Shown piece by piece: positions 9,452-17,468 of a stretch of DNA of 64,000 nt; position 1 is the first letter of the stretch, and each line of letters starts with the position of its first letter. Made by a program: the position numbers and the translations under genes. Below the pieces are notes generated by a model, which saw only the letters and a program-made list of their open reading frames with translations, was not told where the DNA came from and searched no databases. The stretch lies in assembly GCF_014203355.1 (NCBI RefSeq), contig NZ_JACHIR010000001.1, positions 8,434,038 through 8,498,037 on the forward strand, in the 5' to 3' direction. This DNA is from Kutzneria kofuensis (GTDB lineage Bacteria > Actinomycetota > Actinomycetes > Mycobacteriales > Pseudonocardiaceae).

Positions 9452-10186
9452 TCAGTTGTAGGAGACCCAGTAGCTGTTGGTCTGGAAGTTCATGCCGCCG
9501 CTGGAGGAGGTGATCTCCCAGCCGAACTGGACGTTGCCCAGGGTGACGTTGCCGATCCAGTGGGCGCTGTTCTCCAGCCACCTCAGGACGTCGAGGATGT
9601 TGACGGTGCCGGAGGTCGACCGGCCGGTGTTCAGGAAGGAGTAGACGTTGTTGGCTCCGTTCCACCCCTTGTAGACGTTCCAGTTGTAGCCGCCGAGCCA
9701 CACGGTGGTGACGTAGGAGCCGATCGGTCCGATCGGCCCGGTCTGGTTGAGCCACAGCATGATCTCGTTGGAGTTGGACGAGTCCCAGATGTCGTAGGCG
9801 GTCTCGTAGGCGCCGGCGGAGGGCACCGAGACGTTGTAGCCCGAGGTCACCGAGTTCAGGGAGTTGATCGGCGTGCCGACCCACCGGGTGACGTTCGGAT
9901 AGGACTTGATGCCCCCGGTGTTGGGCTGGTCCGACCACACTCCCCAGTTGCTGTAGGAGTTCGCCCAGATCGACTGCGGGCCGGCCCCATTGCCCCAGAC
10001 GTCGTTGTACAGCGTGTAGCCGCCGTTGCTCCAGGACGCCCACCTGTCGGAGGACCCCCAGGTTGCGGCATAGGCGGGAGCGGCGGCCAGCGCCAGGGCG
10101 AGGCAGGCGGTGAGCAGCGTGACCACCGGGGCGATGATCCTGCGCTTCAGCCCGATGATCGTGAGATCGAGTCGAGTATGACGCAT
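9452..10186 (-). CDS. Secreted GH12 endoglucanase/xyloglucanase
   Basis: A 244-residue secreted glycosidase made of a signal peptide (to about residue 40, cleavage after AYA) and a single GH12 jelly-roll domain, without a binding module. Family marks are ANSYSNWGVW, the nucleophile segment NEIMLWLNQTG and the acid/base segment FGWEITSSSGG. GH12 enzymes cut beta-1,4-glucan, and many act on xyloglucan. The frame stays open to 10303, but the ATG at 10186 gives the correct signal peptide and has GAGGA upstream. A GAAGCGCTTC palindrome lies 31 bases before the start and is shared in part with the second GH12 gene. Confidence 0.92.
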   Translation of the reverse strand: MRHTRLDLTIIGLKRRIIAPVVTLLTACLALALAAAPAYAATWGSSDRWASWSNGGYTLYNDVWGNGAGPQSIWANSYSNWGVWSDQPNTGGIKSYPNVTRWVGTPINSLNSVTSGYNVSVPSAGAYETAYDIWDSSNSNEIMLWLNQTGPIGPIGSYVTTVWLGGYNWNVYKGWNGANNVYSFLNTGRSTSGTVNILDVLRWLENSAHWIGNVTLGNVQFGWEITSSSGGMNFQTNSYWVSYN

Positions 10187-10216
10187 GTGTGAGTCCTCTT
10201 CGTTGAGGGATTTGGT

Positions 10217-10226
10217 GAAGCGCTTC
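10217..10226. promoter_or_regulatory. AGCGCT-centred palindrome before GH12 gene
   Basis: GAAGCGCTTC is a perfect 10-bp palindrome 31 bases upstream of the GH12 start. Nine of its ten bases recur before the other GH12 gene at 17390. The AGCGCT core is typical of LacI-family operators in actinomycetes. The remaining part of the 10187-10481 gap holds only the GH2 terminator. Confidence 0.5.
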
Positions 10227-10437
10227 GAATCATTGGCACGGACATCGCTCGCGTCAAGAGGCTTGCAAGTGCTTTGACCTGCGGAAAGTGCGGCGGTGAA
10301 CAATCGTGGGCGCTTCGACGCATATTCGACAGAACCGAGTGTGACCGCTCACGGCGACGCCGCTGTTTCCATCGACGAACGTTCGACAATCGACGACCTG
10401 AGCCCGGCTCTCGACTGCGGCGGCGTGTTGGTGCTCA

Positions 10438-10473
10438 CCGGCCCGGCACGGTTCGAAGCGCGCGCCGGGCCGG
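10438..10473 (-). terminator. Hairpin terminator after GH2 gene
   Basis: CCGGCCCGGC (10438-10447) pairs with GCCGGGCCGG (10464-10473), starting nine bases past the GH2 stop codon. The 16-base loop makes it weaker than the other hairpins here. Confidence 0.5.
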
Positions 10474-10481
10474 GAGGTCTG

Positions 10482-13400
10482 TTACGCGGGGATGAGCTGC
10501 CACTGCTGGTTGGCGCCCCCGGTGGCCGTCCACTGCACGACCCGTGCGCCATCGTCGGTCGCCCGGCCGTAGACGTCGGCCAGCAGTCCGTTGTCGGCGC
10601 TGGTGATCGTGAAGTAGCCGTCGCCGGTGGGCCGCAGGTACCAGTGCTGGTTGGCACCGCCGTTCCCGGTCCACTGCTCCAACTGAGTCCCGGTCGTGGT
10701 GGCGTGGCCGGGCACGTCGAGCACCTTGCCGCTGCCGGTGTAGGTCAGCGTGTAGGACCCGCCGGACGCCGCGCCGATGGTCCACGGTGCGCCGCCGGTC
10801 TGCTGGACGACCAGCGCGCCGTCAGCGGTCGACCCGCCGGCGACTGCCAGCGGCTTGCCGCTGTTGCGGTTGACGATCCGGTAGTTTCCGCTCAGCGCCG
10901 ACGCACTGGTGATCTCGAACCGGTCCACGGTCACCCAGGTGCCGGTGGAACCGGACCGCTGGTTGCCGGTGACGCGTATCCGGACGGTGTGCGGGCCGGA
11001 CGCCAGCGTCGTGTTGCTCCACACCACCGCGTCGCCGGTCCGCGTCGCCGAGTACTCGTCCACCAGCGTCTCGGCTGCGCCGTCCACCGAGACGGCCGCG
11101 ATGCCGTGGTTCGGCGCGGTCACGGCGTCCAGGGTGATTCCGGTGCCGGTGAAGCTCAGCGTGGCGGTGTCGCCCGCGACATCGCTGTAGGAGTTGGTTC
11201 CGTCATACGGACCGGCCTCACCGGTGGCGTGTCCCCAACTCCCCGTGTAGGACATGGCGGAGCTGGCATCGTCCACATTGGACGAGACGGCGCCCAGGCC
11301 GAGGAACTCGGCGGAGTCGGTGAACACCGTGCTGCCGGACTTCGCGGTGGTCAGCACCAGGTACACCCGGGTGCCGCTGGTCGGGGCGGTGAACGTGACC
11401 GGCCGGGTGACCCGGGAGCCCAGCGGCACGGTCAGGGTCTCGTCACCGGAGGCGATCACCGTGCCGTCCGGCCGGTCCAGCCGGGCGGTCCAGGAGAACC
11501 CGACCGAGGTGCTGGTGAAGTCGTCGTTGAACACGGTGACGTCGCGGGTGACCGTGCTGCCGTACGGGTAGCTGTCGGCCGCCTGCGACAGCGGGAACGT
11601 GCCGTTGGCGTCGGACACGCCGGAGGCCGACCAGTACGGCAGGTCGATCGCGGCGACCGGGTTGAACGCGGCCTGGATCCGCTGGATCTGCGGGTTGCTC
11701 CACGGGTCGGCGAGATTGTCCGCCCCGTAGATCGGGTGGCCGCCCTCCTCCGGCGTGAAGTCGGTGGTGCGCACCCCGGGCACGACACCGGCCCACCCGG
11801 ACAGCAGGGTGTAGGGCCGCAGGTCGGTGACGTCCTTGCCGCGCTTGGCGGCGGTCGCGGTGGCGAACCACTCGAAGCCCTGCTTCGTGTTGCAGGCCGG
11901 CCAGATGTACTCGCCCTCGCCGTCCGGCCGGCCGGCCGTAGACCAGACCTGCTCGCCGTAGTGGCCGAGACCGTCCAGGTAGTGCCCGAGGACCGCGAAG
12001 TTGCCGTACGTCATCGTGGGGTACTGGCCGGGCGACCCGCCGGGACCGAGGTCGACGCTGATCGGCCGGGTGCCGTCGGCGGTGTTGACCGCCGCGTAGA
12101 GGTCCTTCTCGAACTGCTCGGAGTCGCTGCCGCTGATGTTCGGCTCGTTGTCCTGGCTCCAGCGGATGACCGCCGGGTGATTGCGGTCGCGCAGGGCCAG
12201 CGCGCGATCGTGGGCGACCATGTTGTCGTGCCCGGCGACGAAGTCCTGCTGGCCGCTGGAGCCGCGGATAGCGCTCTCGTCGATGACCATCAGGCCCAGC
12301 TCGTCGGCCACGTCGAGCATGTAGGGGCTGGCCGGCTCCTGGTGGATCCGCACCACGTTGTAGTTGAGCCGCTGGTAGTTGTCGACCGCCTGCGGCCAGC
12401 CGCCGTTGCCGGTCGAGGGCGGCAGGAAGCCGGGCAGGGTGTCGTAGGCGTCGCCCTTGCCGCCGTTGTCGATCCGGTCGAAGTCGGCGCCCTGCAGGTT
12501 GTCGCCGCGGAAGTTCACTCGTACGCCGTTGAGGTAGTAGTAGTCGCCGTTCTGGCTGCTCTCCCGGAACCCGAACCGGTAGGTGGCGTCGCTGGTGCGG
12601 CCGTCGTCGGTCACCGCGTGCAGCGCCAGCCGGTGCAACTGGGCGCGGTACCCCTGCCGGTAGGGCACGTTCGGCCACCAGTACGAGGCGGAGCCCAGGT
12701 TCCACGGCACCGGGCCGACGGTCGCCGTTGCCGTCGAATGGGCCGCCACGGTGACCGAGCGGCCGGGCAGCGCCGGATAGTTGAAGGACGTGCCGTTGTC
12801 GGACGTGAGCGTGCCGCTCAGCGTCACTGTGCGGGCGGTGTCGGAGGTGTTGGCCACCGACACGTCGTAGGTGAGGCTCTGGTTGGCCACCGAGGTGCGC
12901 ACGAAGGCGTCGCTGATGCGGACCGCCGGGTACACCCGCAGGAACGCCGAGCGGTAGATGCCCTGGGGGACCGCCTCGGACCACTCGGCGGCGTCGGGCA
13001 CGACGTACTTGCCGTTCGCCGGGTTCTTCATCGCGTTGCGGCCCTTGACGTCCACGCTGAGCGTGTGGGTCGTGCCGGGCGCGGCGTAGGCGCTGATGTC
13101 GAAGTTCGACGGGGTGAACGCGGTCGTCTGGGTGGCGACGACCCGGCCGTCCACCGACAGGGTGGCCTGGTGGTTCACCGCGCCGAACTCGATCCACGCC
13201 GACTGCGGCCGGCCGGAGTCCGGCACGGTGATGGTGCGCGAGTACACCGCTTCGGACACGTCGGTGAAGCCCTGCTTGTACCAGCCGCCGCCGGGCACGC
13301 GGATCGAGGTCGTCGCCCGCCCGGTCGGCGTGAAGCTCCACGTGCCGGTCAGGTCCACGGACGCGAGCGCGCCGTTGCCGTCGCCGAAGCCGGTCACGTC

Positions 13401-13541
13401 GGCGAAGGATGCCGCCGGGGCGGCTGCTTGCGGCGCGGCGGTGGCCGGACGGGCCGCGACGGCGACGGCGAGCACTGCCACCGCCGTCGCGGCCCACCGG
13501 GTGAAGCGCCGAGAACTGGATGATCGAGTGTGATGCCGCAT
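10482..13541 (-). CDS. Secreted GH2 family glycosidase with CBM-like and CBM13 modules
   Basis: A 1019-residue exported GH2 enzyme (beta-galactosidase, glucuronidase and related activities). After a signal peptide (to about residue 36) come the sugar-binding sandwich, the Ig-like domain and the barrel. The barrel has RDRNHPAVIRWSQDNEP with the acid/base Glu, and a GEYIWPA segment with a candidate nucleophile Glu. A second Ig-like domain and a beta-sandwich carbohydrate-binding module (YTGSWGHATGEAGPYDGT) precede a C-terminal ricin-type CBM13. The ATG at 13541 has GGAAGG ahead of it; the frame runs open to 13580. It lies 104 bases after the second fucosidase gene on the same strand, so a two-gene transcript is likely. 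In xyloglucan breakdown it could remove galactose (inference). Confidence 0.9.
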   Translation of the reverse strand: MRHHTRSSSSRRFTRWAATAVAVLAVAVAARPATAAPQAAAPAASFADVTGFGDGNGALASVDLTGTWSFTPTGRATTSIRVPGGGWYKQGFTDVSEAVYSRTITVPDSGRPQSAWIEFGAVNHQATLSVDGRVVATQTTAFTPSNFDISAYAAPGTTHTLSVDVKGRNAMKNPANGKYVVPDAAEWSEAVPQGIYRSAFLRVYPAVRISDAFVRTSVANQSLTYDVSVANTSDTARTVTLSGTLTSDNGTSFNYPALPGRSVTVAAHSTATATVGPVPWNLGSASYWWPNVPYRQGYRAQLHRLALHAVTDDGRTSDATYRFGFRESSQNGDYYYLNGVRVNFRGDNLQGADFDRIDNGGKGDAYDTLPGFLPPSTGNGGWPQAVDNYQRLNYNVVRIHQEPASPYMLDVADELGLMVIDESAIRGSSGQQDFVAGHDNMVAHDRALALRDRNHPAVIRWSQDNEPNISGSDSEQFEKDLYAAVNTADGTRPISVDLGPGGSPGQYPTMTYGNFAVLGHYLDGLGHYGEQVWSTAGRPDGEGEYIWPACNTKQGFEWFATATAAKRGKDVTDLRPYTLLSGWAGVVPGVRTTDFTPEEGGHPIYGADNLADPWSNPQIQRIQAAFNPVAAIDLPYWSASGVSDANGTFPLSQAADSYPYGSTVTRDVTVFNDDFTSTSVGFSWTARLDRPDGTVIASGDETLTVPLGSRVTRPVTFTAPTSGTRVYLVLTTAKSGSTVFTDSAEFLGLGAVSSNVDDASSAMSYTGSWGHATGEAGPYDGTNSYSDVAGDTATLSFTGTGITLDAVTAPNHGIAAVSVDGAAETLVDEYSATRTGDAVVWSNTTLASGPHTVRIRVTGNQRSGSTGTWVTVDRFEITSASALSGNYRIVNRNSGKPLAVAGGSTADGALVVQQTGGAPWTIGAASGGSYTLTYTGSGKVLDVPGHATTTGTQLEQWTGNGGANQHWYLRPTGDGYFTITSADNGLLADVYGRATDDGARVVQWTATGGANQQWQLIPA

Positions 13542-13645
13542 GGAACGTGCCTTCCGGTCTCCGTCGACGTGCGCGACCACTCCGTCATCCGATGGCCGCG
13601 GCGCGCCGTGTGCCGTGATGAATCGGGTAGGTCAGGGCGAGCAGG

Positions 13646-15730
13646 TCAGTGGATGCTCCATTGCTGGTTGCTCTGGCCGTTGCAGGTCCACAGTTCGACG
13701 GGAGTGCCGTTGGCGGTGCCGGCCCCGGTCACGTCGAGGCACAGTCCTGATTGGACGCCGGTGATGGTGCCGTTGGAATTGACGGTCCACTGCTGGTTGG
13801 CGCCGCCGTTGCAGGTCCAGGTGACGACCTTGGTGCCGGATGTGGTCCCCTGTCCGTACGCGTCGAGGCAGAGCTGGCTGCTGCCGCTGTAGACCGTGAG
13901 CTGGTTGCCCGAGGTGTGGGTCCACCCCTGGTTGGCCGCGCCGTCGCAGTCCCAGATCTGGACCTGGCTCCCCGGTGTCGTGCTGGCCCCGTTGACGTCC
14001 AGGCACCGGCCGGACGCGGCGGAGGTCACGCTCCCGGCCGCGGTGGACCCGCCCGGGCGCTTGAACAGGCCGAACTCGGCGATGGTCGGGGTGGACCGGG
14101 AGCCGGTGACGCGCAACCGCACCTGACTGGTGGTGACCGGCGAGTTCAGGCGGACGAGTTTCTTCTGGCCGATCGTGGTGTCGCCGGCGATCTGGTTCCA
14201 GGAGCTGCCGTTCCAGGCGTCCACGGCATAGGACTCGACGCGCTGGCCGATGTGCAGGTCCTCCTGCGCCGAGATGACATCGAACGTCTGCGTTCCGGGC
14301 AGGGTGAACACCAGCGCACCCGTGCTGCCGGTCGGCTGCCACGAGGTGTCCAGGTTGCCGTCCAGGGCCAGGTTCGGGGTGCGGCCCGAGGTGTTCGAGG
14401 TCCCGCTGTCGTTGGCCACGGTGGCGCCGCTGGCGAGGTTGGTGTTGAACGTCCCCGCGATCCTGGCGTTGAGCTGGGACAGCACGGTCACCTCGGACTG
14501 GTCGAACACGCCCTGTCGGTTCGGCGGGACGTCCAGCAGGTTGTTGCAGTTGCGGCCCACCGAGTTGTAGTACATGTCCTCCAGTTCCGGCACGCCCCGC
14601 CAGGTGTCGCCGGGCTGCCAGAACCAGTTGTGGTTCGCCGACAGCGTCCCGTTGCACTCCGGGGGCGACCAGCGCAGCAGGTTCCACGCGCTGGTCCCGT
14701 CCTGCTTGCGTTGGGACAGCAGGCTGTCGCTGCCCAGATCGGGGGCGCCGTAGCCGCCGGGCGGATTGATGATGGTGTCGGCGGCGGTCGCGGCGTTGCC
14801 GGTGAAGGGCACGACCGCCCACTCGGACTGGCGGGCGTAGCCGTTCTCGTTGCCGACCCAGCGGATGTCCGGCCCGCCGTCGTTCTCGATGGCCGCGTTG
14901 GGTTGCAGTGCCCGGACGATCTTGATCCAGTCGCTGAAGTTGTACGGCTGGTTGCGGCCGGTCGGGTTGGCGCCGTCCAGCCACAGCTCGTCGATGCCGC
15001 CGTAGCGGGACATCAACTCGTAGAGGGTGTTCTCGTAGTAGGTGTTGTAGTCGTCGGAGTTGAAGGTGAACGTGATTCCGTTGACGATCTCGGACGGGTC
15101 ACTGGGAATGGTCACGGTCCGGCTCGGGCTGCCGTTGGCGAACTTCCCGCCCGGTTGGTTCTCGTGCAGGTCGGCCGGTGACAGGTAGATGCCCGCCTTC
15201 AGGCCGGCCTTGTGCATGGAGTCGGCGTAGTTCTTCACCACGTCACCGTTGCCGTTCTGCCATGCGTGGTCGGAGGCGACGCTGAAGGTGGAGTACTTGG
15301 AGGGGAAGAGCAGGAAGCCGTCGTGGTGCTTGGCGGTCAGGACGGCGCCCTTGAACCCGGTGTCCTTCAGCGAACTCGCCCACTGGTCGGTGTTCAGGCC
15401 GGTGGGCTGGAAGATGTTCGGGTCCTCGGTTCCGGTGCCCCACTCCCGGCCGTCGAAGGTGTTCACGCCGAAGTGGATGAACGCCATCCGCTCCGCCCGC
15501 TCCCAGGCCAGCTGGCGCGCCGATGGCACGACGTTGGCCGCGTTCGCGATGATCGTGCTGGGCGAGTCCGACGGCGCCACGGCGATGACCTCGGCCGGAG
15601 TCGCCGCGTAGGCGGGGCCTGCCGCGAGCACGGTGAGCACCGTCAGGGCGAGTCCGACCAGGCCGGCCAACCCTTTGCGGTGAGAAACGCGGAGTCGTGG
15701 CGCGGATCTGCGTTGATCTGCCGAAAGCAT
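13646..15730 (-). CDS. Secreted GH29 alpha-L-fucosidase with discoidin-like and CBM13 modules
   Basis: A 694-residue secreted fucosidase, different in architecture from the one at 3.7 kb. A signal peptide (cleavage near AYA, residues 40-42) precedes the GH29 barrel with MAFIHFGVNTFDGREWG, TAKHHDGFLLFPS and the nucleophile segment DELWLDGANP (Asp252). An F5/8 type C-like domain follows (about residues 440-560, VANDSGTSNTSGRTPNLALD onward), then a ricin-type CBM13 with three QQW/QGW repeats. Such enzymes often prefer alpha-1,3/4-linked fucose, but linkage cannot be read here. The ATG at 15730 is preceded by GAGAGGG. Two operator-like CGAA-CG-TTCG sites lie upstream, pointing to control by the LacI at 8.3 kb. 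Confidence 0.92.
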   Translation of the reverse strand: MLSADQRRSAPRLRVSHRKGLAGLVGLALTVLTVLAAGPAYAATPAEVIAVAPSDSPSTIIANAANVVPSARQLAWERAERMAFIHFGVNTFDGREWGTGTEDPNIFQPTGLNTDQWASSLKDTGFKGAVLTAKHHDGFLLFPSKYSTFSVASDHAWQNGNGDVVKNYADSMHKAGLKAGIYLSPADLHENQPGGKFANGSPSRTVTIPSDPSEIVNGITFTFNSDDYNTYYENTLYELMSRYGGIDELWLDGANPTGRNQPYNFSDWIKIVRALQPNAAIENDGGPDIRWVGNENGYARQSEWAVVPFTGNAATAADTIINPPGGYGAPDLGSDSLLSQRKQDGTSAWNLLRWSPPECNGTLSANHNWFWQPGDTWRGVPELEDMYYNSVGRNCNNLLDVPPNRQGVFDQSEVTVLSQLNARIAGTFNTNLASGATVANDSGTSNTSGRTPNLALDGNLDTSWQPTGSTGALVFTLPGTQTFDVISAQEDLHIGQRVESYAVDAWNGSSWNQIAGDTTIGQKKLVRLNSPVTTSQVRLRVTGSRSTPTIAEFGLFKRPGGSTAAGSVTSAASGRCLDVNGASTTPGSQVQIWDCDGAANQGWTHTSGNQLTVYSGSSQLCLDAYGQGTTSGTKVVTWTCNGGANQQWTVNSNGTITGVQSGLCLDVTGAGTANGTPVELWTCNGQSNQQWSIH

Positions 15731-15792
15731 CGATGACCCTCTCTGCCGCTGTGGAGTCGCCGTCGGCCCGCGCTTGTGCTGACGCAGCAGTG

Positions 15793-15806
15793 TCGAACCG
15801 ATTCGA
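15793..15806. promoter_or_regulatory. Operator-like near-palindrome TCGAACCGATTCGA
   Basis: It lies 62 bases upstream of the second fucosidase and differs by one base from the perfect palindrome at 7756-7769. The same sequence recurs inverted, with one mismatch, at 16151-16164. Confidence 0.6.
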
Positions 15807-16005
15807 TCGGAGGCTACGGTCGAGGGTGTGGCCGGTCAACGTGTCGCAAGGACGGTCTGGACGGCTGAATTGGTCGCTGTCGGAAGCAGGGACTCGGCGG
15901 CTCGCCGTCGATCGGCCGTTGCCGCTGCTCACCGGGCCTGTTGCGAGGTCGCTTCGGCGATCACCGGGACATCGTGCCGGTGCGCAGGATTCGAGCTGGC
16001 GGCCA

Positions 16006-16015
16006 TGAAACTTTC
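16006..16015. promoter_or_regulatory. GAAA-N-TTTC motif
   Basis: TGAAACTTTC matches ten of eleven bases of the element at 476-486. It lies in the 438-base gap between the fucosidase start and the GH12-CBM2 stop, where no gene is evident. Confidence 0.35.
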
Positions 16016-16025
16016 TAGCCAGCAG

Positions 16026-16083
16026 ACCCGTGGTTCCGCGATCGGGTTCGTGGCGCGACGATGACGAGCGCAGAACCACGGGT
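16026..16083 (-). terminator. Long hairpin after GH12-CBM2 gene
   Basis: ACCCGTGGTTC (16026-16036) pairs with GAACCACGGGT (16073-16083). One mismatch and three more pairs follow inside, with a 28-base loop. It lies about 85 bases past the GH12-CBM2 stop, so a terminator role is probable but not certain. Confidence 0.45.
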
Positions 16084-16150
16084 CGCTCACCTCGCCGGAC
16101 CCGACCGGAGTTCACCATCGGCGATGAGACCGGCCGGGCGCCGCGAAAAT

Positions 16151-16164
16151 TCGAATCGGTTCGT
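16151..16164. promoter_or_regulatory. Operator-like TCGAATCGGTTCGT
   Basis: Thirteen of fourteen bases match the reverse complement of the site at 15793. Two copies about 360 bases apart upstream of the same fucosidase gene would allow repression loops, as in other LacI systems (inference). Confidence 0.5.
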
Positions 16165-16168
16165 GTCG

Positions 16169-17308
16169 TCAGCTCGCCGTGCAGATCGGCGTCGGTGACG
16201 TGTTGGTCCCCGAGTAGCCGGCCTGGAACCCGAAGGAGGTGTTGCCGCCAGGGGGGATCGCACCGTTGTAGCCGGCGTTCGTCACGGTCTCGTTGGGACC
16301 GCTGTGGCTCTCGGCCGCGTTCCAGACGTTGCTGATCTGCTGGTTGCCGCCCCAGACCCAGGTCACCTTCCAGCCGTTGGTGGGCGCCGTCCCGGTGTTC
16401 GTGACGGTCACGTTGGCGGTGAAGCCGGTGTCCCACTGGTTGCTCACCGTGTAGGCCACCGAGCATCCGCCGCCACCACCGCCAGTGCCACCACCTCCAC
16501 CAGTACCGCCCCCACCGCCGCTGTTGCTGCCGGGGGTGGCACTGAAGGAGAAGCTGTTCGTGGCCAGGCCCTGGCCGCCCTGCCAGATCTCGAAGCCGGC
16601 CTCCGCGTCGAGCAGGTAGTGCGAGGGGTTGAGCGAGCCGCGCGCGACCGCGTCGTTGATCAGGGCCTTGATGTCAAGGTTGGTGAACGAGGTGCCGCCG
16701 GGGTTGAGCGTGTAGGAGATGATCTTCCACGAGGTCTGCTGCCCGGTCCAGACGTTCCAGTTGTAGCCGGCGACGTTGGCCGTGCCGGTCTGCGAGCCGA
16801 ACGGCTGCACGCCACCCCGGCTGTTGAGCCAGATCATCATCTCGGTGCCGTCGGGCTGGCCGCTGGTGGTGGGGGTGGAGTTGAACCAGATGTCGTAGGC
16901 GACGTCGTAGGCCCCGGAGCCGGGCTGGACGGTGCTCCACGACGAGACCGCGCTGCCGAGGTTGCTCACCTGGATCGGCAGGCCGCTGTTGGGCGTGCAC
17001 ATGCCCCAGTGGCAGCCCTTGTAGATGGACGGGTAGGTGGCCGGGGCGCCGTTGGTGGGCAGGTTGAAGTTGGCCGTGCTCACCGACCACGCGGTGCCGC
17101 CGGAGTAGTTGACGCACTGCTGCGTGGACGAGTTCCACTCGTTGGCCTGGATGATGTAGTCCCCGGCCGAGATCGTGCCGGTGCCGGAACAGGTGGACGT
17201 GTCGGCTGCCGCAGTTGGCGCGCCGACCGCGGCGACGATCGCCGAGGCGGCCAGCGTCATCGCCGCGGCGGCCGCTGCCGCGCGGAGCCTGGTGAAGCGT
17301 AGGAACAT
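16169..17308 (-). CDS. Secreted GH12 endoglucanase with CBM2
   Basis: A 379-residue secreted cellulase. It has a signal peptide (to about residue 35, AAAD), then a GH12 catalytic domain with QANEWNS at its start, the nucleophile segment DGTEMMIWLN and the acid/base segment EAGFEIWQGG. A Gly-Thr-rich linker (about residues 258-278) leads to a CBM2 cellulose-binding domain (CSVAYTVSNQWDTGFTANVT to the C terminus, with the framing cysteines and surface Trp residues). The domain order matches secreted actinomycete endoglucanases of the CelB type. Transcription comes from a 160-base gap holding a GAAGCGCTT motif. The linker and CBM2 resemble those of the neighbouring GH6 enzyme, so the two should act together on cellulose. 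Confidence 0.93.
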   Translation of the reverse strand: MFLRFTRLRAAAAAAAMTLAASAIVAAVGAPTAAADTSTCSGTGTISAGDYIIQANEWNSSTQQCVNYSGGTAWSVSTANFNLPTNGAPATYPSIYKGCHWGMCTPNSGLPIQVSNLGSAVSSWSTVQPGSGAYDVAYDIWFNSTPTTSGQPDGTEMMIWLNSRGGVQPFGSQTGTANVAGYNWNVWTGQQTSWKIISYTLNPGGTSFTNLDIKALINDAVARGSLNPSHYLLDAEAGFEIWQGGQGLATNSFSFSATPGSNSGGGGGTGGGGGTGGGGGGCSVAYTVSNQWDTGFTANVTVTNTGTAPTNGWKVTWVWGGNQQISNVWNAAESHSGPNETVTNAGYNGAIPPGGNTSFGFQAGYSGTNTSPTPICTAS

Positions 17309-17389
17309 CAGGTGTCACCCTTCGGGAGTCCGCCGCGCTCTGGCGGCGCAAGCGCGTCCGGGCAACCGCGGCAGGGCCGCCAGGGCCGA

Positions 17390-17398
17390 GAAGCGCTT
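17390..17398. promoter_or_regulatory. AGCGCT-centred motif before GH12-CBM2 gene
   Basis: GAAGCGCTT, 82 bases upstream of the GH12-CBM2 start, is identical over nine bases to the palindrome before the other GH12 gene (10217-10225). Confidence 0.4.
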
Positions 17399-17429
17399 GT
17401 GGTGCATGGGATTCGGCTCGCGTAGTGGT

Positions 17430-17462
17430 GGCGGCCCCGCCGTGTCGGCCGGCGGGGCCGCC
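17430..17462 (-). terminator. Hairpin terminator after GH6 gene
   Basis: GGCGGCCCCGCCG (17430-17442) pairs perfectly with CGGCGGGGCCGCC (17450-17462) around a seven-base loop, beginning six bases past the GH6 stop codon. Confidence 0.75.
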
Positions 17463-17468
17463 CGTCGG

